Part shown: piece after piece, positions 6,880 through 13,340 of the stretch
How the letters are laid out: each line of letters begins with the position of its first letter
Position numbering within the stretch: the stretch's first letter is position 1
Assembly (NCBI GenBank): GCA_900772745.1
Contig: CAAGRV010000098.1
Span: forward strand, 1 to 18,782
From: Clostridia bacterium
Lineage (GTDB): Bacteria; Bacillota; Clostridia; Christensenellales; UBA3700
Direction of reading: 5' to 3'
Length of the DNA stretch: 18,782 nucleotides
Program-made: the position numbers and the translations under genes
The notes under the pieces: model-generated
What the model saw: the letters and a program-made list of their open reading frames with translations, nothing else
Told to the model about the DNA's origin: nothing
Databases searched by the model: none

Positions 6880-7284
6880 ATGAAGTGTTTTATGCACCCA
6901 GACGTTGAAGCAATTGCTACGTGTAAAAAATGTGGCAAAGCAATGTGTGCTGATTGTTCAGCTTACAGCAATCATAGTGGTATATGCCCACAATGCAGAT
7001 TGGAAGAATACAAAAAAGAATTGCCCGAAGTCAATTCCGAATTGGCACGTACCATTTGGACTTGGGTAGGAAAAGGAGCGATTGTTCTTGCAGGTTGGAT
7101 AATTTCTATTATAGTAGCATTTGCAGATTATGCTACCATTGGACTTATTGCAACGGCTGTTGGAGTGGTTTGGTCATTGATTAAGATACCTAATTTCAAG
7201 AAAATGAAAGAGCGTAAAGCATATCTAGAACAAGAAATTGCCAAAATATCCGAATCGCTCACCAAAGGAACAGCAATCATCTAA
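6880..7284 (+). CDS. B-box-type zinc-finger membrane protein
   Basis: A 134-aa protein with an N-terminal B-box-like zinc-binding module: Cys3, His6, Cys15, Cys18, Cys23, Cys26, His32, Cys36 and Cys39, enough for two zinc sites (MKCFMHPDVEAIATCKKCGK start). Two hydrophobic segments follow (about 64-83 and 86-104) with a short turn, then a charged helical C-terminus (KKMKERKAYLEQEIAKI, 107-123) that could form a coiled coil. With the two helices forming a hairpin, both ends would face the cytoplasm. AGGAG (6867-6871) precedes ATG 6880 by 8 nt. Similar B-box/two-TM proteins occur widely in Bacillota, but I know of no assigned function. Single gene, divergent from and probably controlled by the XRE regulator. 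Confidence 0.85.
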   Translation: MKCFMHPDVEAIATCKKCGKAMCADCSAYSNHSGICPQCRLEEYKKELPEVNSELARTIWTWVGKGAIVLAGWIISIIVAFADYATIGLIATAVGVVWSLIKIPNFKKMKERKAYLEQEIAKISESLTKGTAII

Positions 7285-7301
7285 AAGTATAGTTTTTCGC
7301 A

Positions 7302-7336
7302 AAAATATCCGTCGCTTGTCGGCGGATATTTTGTTT
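7302..7336 (+). terminator. Terminator after the B-box protein gene
   Basis: Inverted repeat AAAATATCCG (7302-7311) / CGGATATTTT (7323-7332) with an 11-nt loop that can pair further, ending in a short T stretch. The U tract is weak, so termination may be partial. Confidence 0.55.
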
Positions 7337-7356
7337 GGATTGTCAACTTTTCCCAA

Positions 7357-7379
7357 CAAAAAAGCCACCTGTCGGTGGC
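7357..7379 (-). terminator. Second (back-up) terminator downstream of rpsT
   Basis: On the minus strand, GCCACC / GGTGGC (6 bp, loop GACA) is followed by six T residues. It lies about 25 nt beyond the first rpsT terminator. Confidence 0.75.
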
Positions 7380-7403
7380 AATATTTGCAAAATCTTTTTA
7401 TGT

Positions 7404-7425
7404 AAAAAAACTCGCCTCGGCGAGT
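7404..7425 (-). terminator. First terminator of rpsT
   Basis: On the minus strand, ACTCGC / GCGAGT with tetraloop CGAG is followed directly by a run of T residues, about 18 nt after the rpsT stop. Confidence 0.85.
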
Positions 7426-7442
7426 ATTTTACTTGACTTCAA

Positions 7443-7715
7443 TTAGGCTTCTTTTTTTAGATTGTCCAATTGCTTAGATAGTCTAGAAATTTTTCTGCTT
7501 GCTGTGTTATCTTTGTAGATACCATCGCTCTTAGCTCTGTTGATAAGAGATACGGTTTCTTTCAAAAGTGTTTCTGCCAAAGCAACGTCCTTAGCCTCGA
7601 TAGCTGCAGTGTACTTCTTAACACTGTTGCGAACACGAGTTCTCTTTGCTACGTTGATATCGTTAGCCTTTTGGTTGGTGATAACTCTCTTTTTCTGTGA
7701 CTTAATGTTAGGCAT
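7443..7715 (-). CDS. rpsT: Small ribosomal subunit protein bS20
   Basis: A 90-aa very basic protein that matches bS20: start MPNIKSQKKRVITNQKAND, then RTRVRNSVKKYTAAIEAKD, and LINRAKSDGIYKDNTASRKISRLSKQL at the end. It binds 16S rRNA during small-subunit assembly. ATG 7715 is chosen because GGAGG lies 5 nt upstream and the protein then starts at the universal MPNIKS; the frame is open farther upstream without significance. A monocistronic gene with its own promoters and two consecutive terminators, as expected for an abundantly expressed ribosomal protein, and next to gpr, a neighbour order seen in many Bacillota. Confidence 0.97.
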   Translation of the reverse strand: MPNIKSQKKRVITNQKANDINVAKRTRVRNSVKKYTAAIEAKDVALAETLLKETVSLINRAKSDGIYKDNTASRKISRLSKQLDNLKKEA

Positions 7716-7758
7716 GACTCCCTCCATTTGATTATTTGTTTGGTTATTTTGCTTATGT

Positions 7759-7787
7759 AGTTTAGCACAACGCCGAATATAATGCAA
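7759..7787 (-). promoter_or_regulatory. Proximal candidate promoter of rpsT
   Basis: Minus strand TTGCAT (7787-7782), 17-nt spacer, TAAACT (7764-7759). Both boxes are moderate; it may be secondary to the distal promoter. Confidence 0.4.
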
Positions 7788-7791
7788 GGAA

Positions 7792-7820
7792 ATTGTAGCA
7801 AATTTTACATTTTTTTGCAA
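7792..7820 (-). promoter_or_regulatory. Distal candidate promoter of rpsT
   Basis: Minus strand TTGCAA (7820-7815), 17-nt spacer, TACAAT (7797-7792). Better -10 than the proximal one. It lies within the upstream region of the divergent gpr gene. Confidence 0.5.
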
Positions 7821-7859
7821 AAATTATATAAATCTCCTTTTTTTACAAACAATACTTGT

Positions 7860-8624
7860 ATGAACAAGACTTATATCTCGACATATTCTGACCTTGCGTT
7901 CGAGTTTGCAAGCGAATTTTCTCTGCCACACAAAGCTTACAAAAAGCAAGGAATACTCGTCAAAGAAGTCAATATTAACGACCACCTAGCTCGCCGTTTG
8001 GGCAGGCGTACTGGGCAATATATCACCCTAGAATGGACAAAAACTCCGCCTAGCAATATTGTTGCGGTACTGACCGCTACTCTTCTTGATATGACGCAAC
8101 GCTTGGGACTCTCCCGCCCGCACGTTTTGTGCATAGGACTTGGCAATCCCAACTTTTTGATAGACAGACTAGGCTCGCTATGTCTAGACAATTTGACCAT
8201 CACCCCAGACGGCAAAATATCCAAACTCTATCCAAGCATAGAGAGCTTGACTGGCATTCCGTCATTCGACGTCATCTCCGCCGTTGTCCACCAACGCAAT
8301 CCAAATCTTGTCATAGTCATAGACACTTTGGCAACTTGCAAATTGTCCCGCATAGGCTCGTGCATTCAGCTGACCACCGCAGGCATATCTCCAGGTGGAG
8401 GCGTGGGCAATACCCAACCGCACATATCCCGTTCTTCGCTAGGTGTGCCCGTCATCGCCATTGGCGTACCGCTACTCATCTCGCTAGGTAGCATTTTCAA
8501 AACCGCTGACCTATCCGACAAACAACTTGCCGTCCAAGTTATGCCCAAAGACGTGGATGCAGGCATCAATTTTCTTGCCAAAACAATCGCTCAATCTGTA
8601 CACAATGCTTTTGAAAAATCGTGA
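7860..8624 (+). CDS. gpr: Compact germination (spore) protease
   Basis: GPR degrades small acid-soluble spore proteins at germination. Start ATG 7860 gives 254 aa. Motifs align along the family: YSDLAFE (9-15, cf. the TDLA start region), GLGNPNFLIDRLG (93-105), TGIPSFDVISAVV (131-143), VIVIDTLA (151-158), TTAGISPGGGVGN (172-184) and LGVPVIAIGVP (194-204), ending in VMPKDVDAGINFLAK, which matches the family C-terminus. Asp102 and Asp155 correspond by motif to the two catalytic aspartates described for Bacillus megaterium GPR. Bacillus GPR is about 370 aa; the missing length lies between VIAIGVP and the VMPKDVD helix and in shorter loops, so this is a compact, complete form rather than a truncation. 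No Shine-Dalgarno site or clear sigma-A promoter precedes it; a sporulation sigma factor is expected but I cannot identify its site. Confidence 0.9.
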   Translation: MNKTYISTYSDLAFEFASEFSLPHKAYKKQGILVKEVNINDHLARRLGRRTGQYITLEWTKTPPSNIVAVLTATLLDMTQRLGLSRPHVLCIGLGNPNFLIDRLGSLCLDNLTITPDGKISKLYPSIESLTGIPSFDVISAVVHQRNPNLVIVIDTLATCKLSRIGSCIQLTTAGISPGGGVGNTQPHISRSSLGVPVIAIGVPLLISLGSIFKTADLSDKQLAVQVMPKDVDAGINFLAKTIAQSVHNAFEKS

Positions 8625-8711
8625 TATGTATCGACTTTTTGGCATATTTTGCTCTATCTAAAAGCTCCATTCCCACCCAACATTGACAATACGCACGCAT
8701 ATTTTATCCAA

Positions 8712-8744
8712 CAAAAAGCTCCCTACTATATATCATAGGGAGCT
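8712..8744. terminator. Terminator between gpr and the WG-repeat gene
   Basis: AGCTCCCTA (8717-8725) / TAGGGAGCT (8736-8744), perfect 9-bp stem with 10-nt loop. The minus strand continues into TTTTT, so it terminates the WG-repeat gene about 20 nt after its stop; for gpr the trailing U tract is poor but the hairpin may still serve. Confidence 0.75.
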
Positions 8745-8763
8745 ATATTCTGCATATTATGAT

Positions 8764-9741
8764 TTATCTCCAAAAAACGTTGCCGTCGTGGCTTAGCACG
8801 CCCCAACGCTTGTCGAGCATAACGATTGCTTTTCCATCTATGAATGGAGTTGCAATATCGTACGTTGGCTCTATCACCCATTGACCTTCCTTGTCGATAT
8901 AGCCTGTCTTTTCGTTGATTGTTGCCACTGCAACTCCCTCCGAAAAACTGCAAGCTGCATCGAATTGGTAATCTATCACTACCTCGCCTTTGGTGTCGAT
9001 AAAACCAAGTTTTTCGTCCTTTTCTACACAGGCAAGCCCTTCGCTGAATTGGAAAGCCTCTTGGAATACTGGTTGGATAAGTACGTTGCCCTTCCAATCC
9101 TTGTATCCCCATTTGCCTTTGCGACAAAACTTGACTATGCTGTCAGGAGTAAGCTTTTGTTTGACTGGCTCTTGCGCAAAATTCGGACGCTCTCTCTTGC
9201 CCATAATAATCTCATTGATGGTCATTCCGGCATACATTTTGGACAAGCTGTCATTGAGCGACTTGTTGACTCCCTCATACTTTTTGAGTTTTTGGTCGTG
9301 CTTACGCTTTTCGTTGGTTTTGCTCTCGGTGACGTTGCCCGGCTTTTGTTGGAATAGTTGTCTATCAGGCTTGGCTTTTTTGGCTTTGTCTTTGGCTTGT
9401 TTGCCACCATTTTGCTTTGGCTCATTCTTGTCGGCGGTGTTTTGCTCGGCAGGTGTTGGAGCTGGCTCTTCTGGTCTAAATTCCACGCCCAAAGTTTTTA
9501 GTTTGCCCAATATCTCAAAGCATTGCTTTTTGCCAATGTTTTGTATGCGATACATCTCTCTCATACGACGTTTTGCAATGTCTCCAACGGTCGCTACACC
9601 GCCCTTGGACAATGCGTCCAGTACGTTTGCGCTCAATCCAAGCTCGGCAACCGACTTGTCCAAAACTTCTTTTGGATAGTTGGGTGTATAGTCGTCTACG
9701 ACAGGTCTTTTCTTTTTGTTGTTATAAAATTTCTTTCCCAT
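8764..9741 (-). CDS. RNAP alpha-CTD-like domain fused to WG repeats
   Basis: A 325-aa cytoplasmic protein (no signal or membrane segment). Residues about 28-90 (KSVAELGLSANVLDAL... TVGDIAKRRMREMYRIQNIGKKQCFEILGKL) closely resemble the C-terminal helix-hairpin-helix domain of RNA polymerase alpha, including VGDI and N-I-G-K-K. The helix that carries Arg265 and Asn268 in E. coli alpha is altered, with a two-residue insertion and no obvious Arg. A charged Lys/Pro/Glu/Gln-rich linker (about 92-200) follows, then three to four WG beta repeats (about 203-325: GKWGYKDWKGNVLIQPVF, KLGFIDTKGEVVIDYQF, KTGYIDKEGQWVIEPTY, RWGVLSHDG). ATG 9741 is chosen: it lies 7 nt after a -10 box, so upstream in-frame codons would not be transcribed. 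Function unknown; protein or nucleic-acid binding at both ends is the likely role. Confidence 0.85.
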   Translation of the reverse strand: MGKKFYNNKKKRPVVDDYTPNYPKEVLDKSVAELGLSANVLDALSKGGVATVGDIAKRRMREMYRIQNIGKKQCFEILGKLKTLGVEFRPEEPAPTPAEQNTADKNEPKQNGGKQAKDKAKKAKPDRQLFQQKPGNVTESKTNEKRKHDQKLKKYEGVNKSLNDSLSKMYAGMTINEIIMGKRERPNFAQEPVKQKLTPDSIVKFCRKGKWGYKDWKGNVLIQPVFQEAFQFSEGLACVEKDEKLGFIDTKGEVVIDYQFDAACSFSEGVAVATINEKTGYIDKEGQWVIEPTYDIATPFIDGKAIVMLDKRWGVLSHDGNVFWR

Positions 9742-9748
9742 ATTGCAT

Positions 9749-9777
9749 ATTTTAGCATATTTGAAAAAAATTATCAA
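9749..9777 (-). promoter_or_regulatory. Promoter of the alpha-CTD/WG gene, predicted leaderless
   Basis: Minus strand TTGATA (9777-9772), 17-nt spacer, TAAAAT (9754-9749). Only 7 nt separate the -10 box from ATG 9741, so transcription should begin at or next to the start codon. No Shine-Dalgarno sequence is present. Confidence 0.65.
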
Positions 9778-9794
9778 TCTACTTTTATTATAAA

Positions 9795-9823
9795 TTGTAT
9801 TTTCTTTATTATTATGTTATAAT
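9795..9823 (+). promoter_or_regulatory. Extended -10 promoter of the SH3-repeat gene, predicted leaderless
   Basis: TTGTAT (9795-9800), 17-nt spacer ending in TGT, TATAAT (9818-9823, perfect). Seven nt (CTAAAAT) separate it from ATG 9831. It is divergent from the WG-gene promoter with 17 bp between the two -35 boxes. Confidence 0.75.
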
Positions 9824-9830
9824 CTAAAAT

Positions 9831-11531
9831 ATGAAAAATTTATCATACAATAATTGGTCGCAAAAAATAATTGTACTTTGCATTCTTGCCCTTGTGCTTG
9901 GCGGAATGCTTTTTGCAATGCCACGCACTTTTGCCCAAAATAGCAATGTAAAAATTTCTTTGTCCGAAGATTCGGTATTCGCAACCAACGGCGAGCTCAT
10001 CGCATTTTCCAAAGATACCACCCTATCGATTGCCAAAGATGACAAGATTTTCCAAAGCGAGAGCAAGCTATCTTCCAAGGCAAAAGACATTGTGATATTC
10101 GGCGACCATATTGTTGTGCTCAACAATCAAAACAAGTTGGAAGCTTTCCGCTTTGCTGATGACAAACTCTCCAAAGACGACAGCTTTTTTGATACTATAC
10201 ATTGGAATGAAGAGCCTCTCGATACAGTGTTGGGAGTGTTCACGACGGCTAACAATTTTTACGTGCTGGGCAAACTCAACGATTCTCCGACTATTACTTT
10301 CATCTATGCTTACACCAAGAATACCAGCCCATCTATTCTCTGCAACTACTTTGCCCAATCGGCTATCGAGGACTTTGCTGTCATTCAAAACAGCGTATAT
10401 GTCATCTCTGGCAAAAAGCTTTTTAAGCTCAAACTCAACACTACCAAACTCGATGATTGTTTGGTGTCTGACAACTACCAATTCAGCTCGCTAGATAGTA
10501 GTGACAATGCCCTATATCTCAATACAGATAGCCAAATTGTCCAATACAATCCAGCTGAAAACACTTTCTCGGATATGGGCAAAACGCCTTATGCGCAAGG
10601 CAAAATCAACTATGTGGGGGGCGATACTCCATACATATTCGTAGACTGCAAAGCCGACCTATCTATCAAACAATACTCTGTCGTGGACAACAAAATCAAA
10701 TATATCAACAGCTTTGACAACACAATTTATCAGGCTCCCGAAGTGTTCAATATCGTGCGTATTGCCCAAGCTAACGAAGATATTGACGTGTATGTTTCTC
10801 CAAAAACTCTACTTCCTGTGATGCAAGCGAACAAAGATAGCTATATCGTTGTGCTTGCCGAAAAAGAAGGATATTATTATGTGACCAACGGCACTGGCAA
10901 ATATGGCTACATTGCCAAAGAGAGCCCAATCAGCCTTGTTGAGCAAGCTACCGAAACCAAGTGGGGCACGGACGTATGCGTATTGCACCCAAACACAGCG
11001 CTCTACTCTTTGCCTTACGAGTCATCGACCGTAGTTGCCAAAAAATCAATCAATGACAGATTAGTCTTGGTCAACAGCCTTGCCGTACAAAATGGCGTGG
11101 ACGTATGGGGCTGGTGCACTGTCAGCTATGTGGGCGAAAACGAGCAAGTAATCACCGCTTACGTGCCCAACACAAGCATTGCTCCTTACACTCCGCTCAC
11201 CCCGCCTGACCTCAAAAAGAGCGCAAAAATCAAAGTTGACAAGTTCGGCACACTCCTCAACGTATATGCTCTTCCAGCCGAAGATTCTAAGGTAATCAAC
11301 CAACTTGTGGACGGCACGGAAATCAAATTGCTCGAAAAGTTGGACGCCAAATCCGAATGGACAATGATAATGATAGGAGATCAAGTAGGCTACGTCAAGA
11401 CTGCCAACATTATGACCAGCGGTCTAACTTCTGTCCAAATCTTCATCGCCACCATTGTGCCAATCGTGGTAGTTGCAACAATCATAATTGTGACAATTCT
11501 GCTCATCAAGCGCAGACAAAATCAATACTAA
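9831..11531 (+). CDS. Membrane-anchored extracellular protein with SH3-like repeats
   Basis: A 566-aa protein. Residues 12-30 are a hydrophobic signal segment (KIIVLCILALVLGGMLFAM) ending near a possible TFAQ-N cleavage site. Residues about 40-310 are a beta-rich region with repeated short strands (DIVIFGDHIVVLNNQNKLEAF, NNFYVLGKLND, NSVYVISGKKLFKL) reminiscent of a beta-propeller. Three bacterial SH3-like units follow (about 315-370 with GKYGYIAKE; 383-455 with WGWCTVSY; 465-527 with GDQVGYVKTANI). A C-terminal helix (533-559) and KRR anchor it in the membrane, so the bulk faces the cell wall. SH3b domains typically bind wall peptides. ATG 9831 follows the -10 box by 7 nt with no Shine-Dalgarno site. 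leuC begins 23 nt after its stop with no terminator between. Specific function unknown. Confidence 0.85.
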   Translation: MKNLSYNNWSQKIIVLCILALVLGGMLFAMPRTFAQNSNVKISLSEDSVFATNGELIAFSKDTTLSIAKDDKIFQSESKLSSKAKDIVIFGDHIVVLNNQNKLEAFRFADDKLSKDDSFFDTIHWNEEPLDTVLGVFTTANNFYVLGKLNDSPTITFIYAYTKNTSPSILCNYFAQSAIEDFAVIQNSVYVISGKKLFKLKLNTTKLDDCLVSDNYQFSSLDSSDNALYLNTDSQIVQYNPAENTFSDMGKTPYAQGKINYVGGDTPYIFVDCKADLSIKQYSVVDNKIKYINSFDNTIYQAPEVFNIVRIAQANEDIDVYVSPKTLLPVMQANKDSYIVVLAEKEGYYYVTNGTGKYGYIAKESPISLVEQATETKWGTDVCVLHPNTALYSLPYESSTVVAKKSINDRLVLVNSLAVQNGVDVWGWCTVSYVGENEQVITAYVPNTSIAPYTPLTPPDLKKSAKIKVDKFGTLLNVYALPAEDSKVINQLVDGTEIKLLEKLDAKSEWTMIMIGDQVGYVKTANIMTSGLTSVQIFIATIVPIVVVATIIIVTILLIKRRQNQY

Positions 11532-11554
11532 ACTTATTTTAGGTAGGTAATACT

Positions 11555-12838
11555 ATGAAACTAACAATGACAGGACAAATTTTGGCTCGAAAACTCGGGC
11601 TAGATGAAACACAAGCAGTAAGTCAACTCCAAAGTGGCTCGCTCACTCTTGTTCAAGTTGATACCGCCCTATCCAACGACGTTACCGCACCAGTTGCGAT
11701 TGACGTCTTCAACAAAAGCGGCTGCTCGCTTTGCAATCCCGACTGCGTGACCTTTGTTATGGACCACTTTACTCCCAACAGAGATATCAAGACTGCCGAG
11801 CTTTGCAAAACCGTGAGAGAATTTTCCCGTGACAACGGCGTCAAGAACTTCTTTGACGTAGGCGAAATGGGTATCGAACATGCCCTACTTCCCGAAAAAG
11901 GCATCGCCAAACCTTGGAATGTCATCATAGGCGCGGACAGTCACACCTGCACTTATGGAGCTTTGGGAGCTTTCTCTACTGGCGTAGGTAGTACTGATAT
12001 TGCCGCCATTATGATGAGTGGCAAAGTATGGCTCAAAATCCCTAGTGCTATCAAGTTCAAACTCGTAGGCAAACCTAGCAAAGATATAAGCGGAAAGGAT
12101 ATTATTCTGCACATTATCGGACTTATCGGCGTGGACGGCGCACTATACAAATCTATCGAATTCGACGGCGAAGGCGTCCAATATCTCACTATGGACGACA
12201 GATTTACTATTTGTAATATGGCTATCGAATGTGGCGCAAAGAATGGCATTTTCCCAGTCGACGATCTCACCAACGAATACACCCAAGAGAGCTGTGGTAT
12301 GACTTTCGACAAGCTTAGCTGTGGCGACGATGACGTTTATGAACAAGTTATCACCATTGACTTATCAGCTATTCGTCCAACAGTCAGTTTCCCTCACCTC
12401 CCTTCCAATACTCGTGTGGTAGAAGAAGTCCAAGAAACAATCCCTGTCGACCAAGTTGTCATCGGTTCTTGCACCAACGGCAGACTTAGCGACCTTAGAG
12501 CCGCTGCCAAAGTCCTCGAAGGTAGACACGTGGCTGACGGCGTGCGTACCATCATTATTCCAGGTACGAACAAAATTTATCTTGAGGCCCTCAAAGCTGG
12601 ATATATCGAAACATTTATCAAAGGCGGTTGCGTCGTTTCTACCCCAACTTGCGGTCCTTGTCTTGGCGGACATATGGGCATTTTGGCAAGTGGCGAAGTG
12701 GCTGTGACCACCACTAACCGCAACTTTATCGGCAGAATGGGCGCAAAGGACAGCTATATTTACCTAGCTTCCCCTGCTACCGCTATGGCGACAGCTATTG
12801 CTGGCAAACTTACCAGTGCAAAACAATTGGAGGACTAA
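11555..12838 (+). CDS. leuC: 3-Isopropylmalate dehydratase, large subunit
   Basis: With LeuD, isomerises 2-isopropylmalate to 3-isopropylmalate in leucine synthesis. The 427-aa length is that of the short LeuC/HacA-like class found in archaea, Thermotoga and Clostridia. Key features: DHFTPN (70-75), GADSHTCTYGALGAFSTGVGS (126-146), and the [4Fe-4S] ligands Cys306 (GSCTNGR), Cys366 and Cys369 (PTCGPCLGG). A related family (homoaconitase or dimethylmalate dehydratase) is excluded mainly by the adjacent leuD and leuB. An AGGTAGG site precedes ATG 11555. Odd feature: SGCSLCNPDC (55-64) adds a C-x2-C-x3-C motif in a segment where relatives usually have hydrophobic or charged residues. First of leuC-leuD-leuB. 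Confidence 0.95.
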   Translation: MKLTMTGQILARKLGLDETQAVSQLQSGSLTLVQVDTALSNDVTAPVAIDVFNKSGCSLCNPDCVTFVMDHFTPNRDIKTAELCKTVREFSRDNGVKNFFDVGEMGIEHALLPEKGIAKPWNVIIGADSHTCTYGALGAFSTGVGSTDIAAIMMSGKVWLKIPSAIKFKLVGKPSKDISGKDIILHIIGLIGVDGALYKSIEFDGEGVQYLTMDDRFTICNMAIECGAKNGIFPVDDLTNEYTQESCGMTFDKLSCGDDDVYEQVITIDLSAIRPTVSFPHLPSNTRVVEEVQETIPVDQVVIGSCTNGRLSDLRAAAKVLEGRHVADGVRTIIIPGTNKIYLEALKAGYIETFIKGGCVVSTPTCGPCLGGHMGILASGEVAVTTTNRNFIGRMGAKDSYIYLASPATAMATAIAGKLTSAKQLED

Positions 12839-12839
12839 T

Positions 12840-13328
12840 ATGATACAAGGAAAAGTTTTCAAATTCGGCGATGATATTGACACCGACGTCATCATTCCTG
12901 CTACATATCTCAACACTTTCGACGAAAAGGAGTTGGCAAAACATTGTATGGAATACACCAATCCAGAATTTTACTCCCAAGTCAAGACTGGTGATATTAT
13001 GGTTGCTGGTCGCAACTTTGGCTGTGGCTCTTCGAGAGAACACGCTCCTATCGCTATCAAAGGCTGTGGCGTGCCAGTGGTAATAGCCAAGTCATTTGCA
13101 CGTATTTTTTACCGCAACGCTATCAATATCGGACTTTATATCATCGAATGTCCTCAGGCTGTGGACGGCATCGAGCAAGGCGACGAAGTAAGCGTAGACG
13201 TCAACACTGGCGTCATCACCAACTTGACCAAGCACACCTCGTTCCAAGGTCAAGCCTTCCCACAATTTATCCAAAACATTATCGAATGTGGCGGACTCAT
13301 CAACGCAATCAAACAAAACAAACTATAA
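12840..13328 (+). CDS. leuD: 3-Isopropylmalate dehydratase, small subunit
   Basis: Swivelling-domain partner of LeuC. The protein is 162 aa, the short form that accompanies the short LeuC. Hallmarks are DDIDTDVIIPATYL (11-24) and GRNFGCGSSREHAPIAIK (57-74), the substrate-binding loop, then AKSFARIFYRNAINIG (83-98). The start ATG 12840 lies one base after the leuC stop, with GGAGG at 12829-12833, so the two subunits are translationally linked. The open frame extends upstream only by shadowing leuC. Confidence 0.96.
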   Translation: MIQGKVFKFGDDIDTDVIIPATYLNTFDEKELAKHCMEYTNPEFYSQVKTGDIMVAGRNFGCGSSREHAPIAIKGCGVPVVIAKSFARIFYRNAINIGLYIIECPQAVDGIEQGDEVSVDVNTGVITNLTKHTSFQGQAFPQFIQNIIECGGLINAIKQNKL

Positions 13329-13340
13329 TTGGAGATAACT

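Noticed and set aside
7780..7860. Sigma-G or sigma-F promoter of gpr
   Set aside because: Expected for the gene, but no pair of boxes with correct spacing could be identified, so none is annotated.
8990..9679. 229-codon open frame opposite the alpha-CTD/WG gene
   Set aside because: Shadow frame: the minus-strand protein has clear domain repeats and its own promoter, while this frame shows none.
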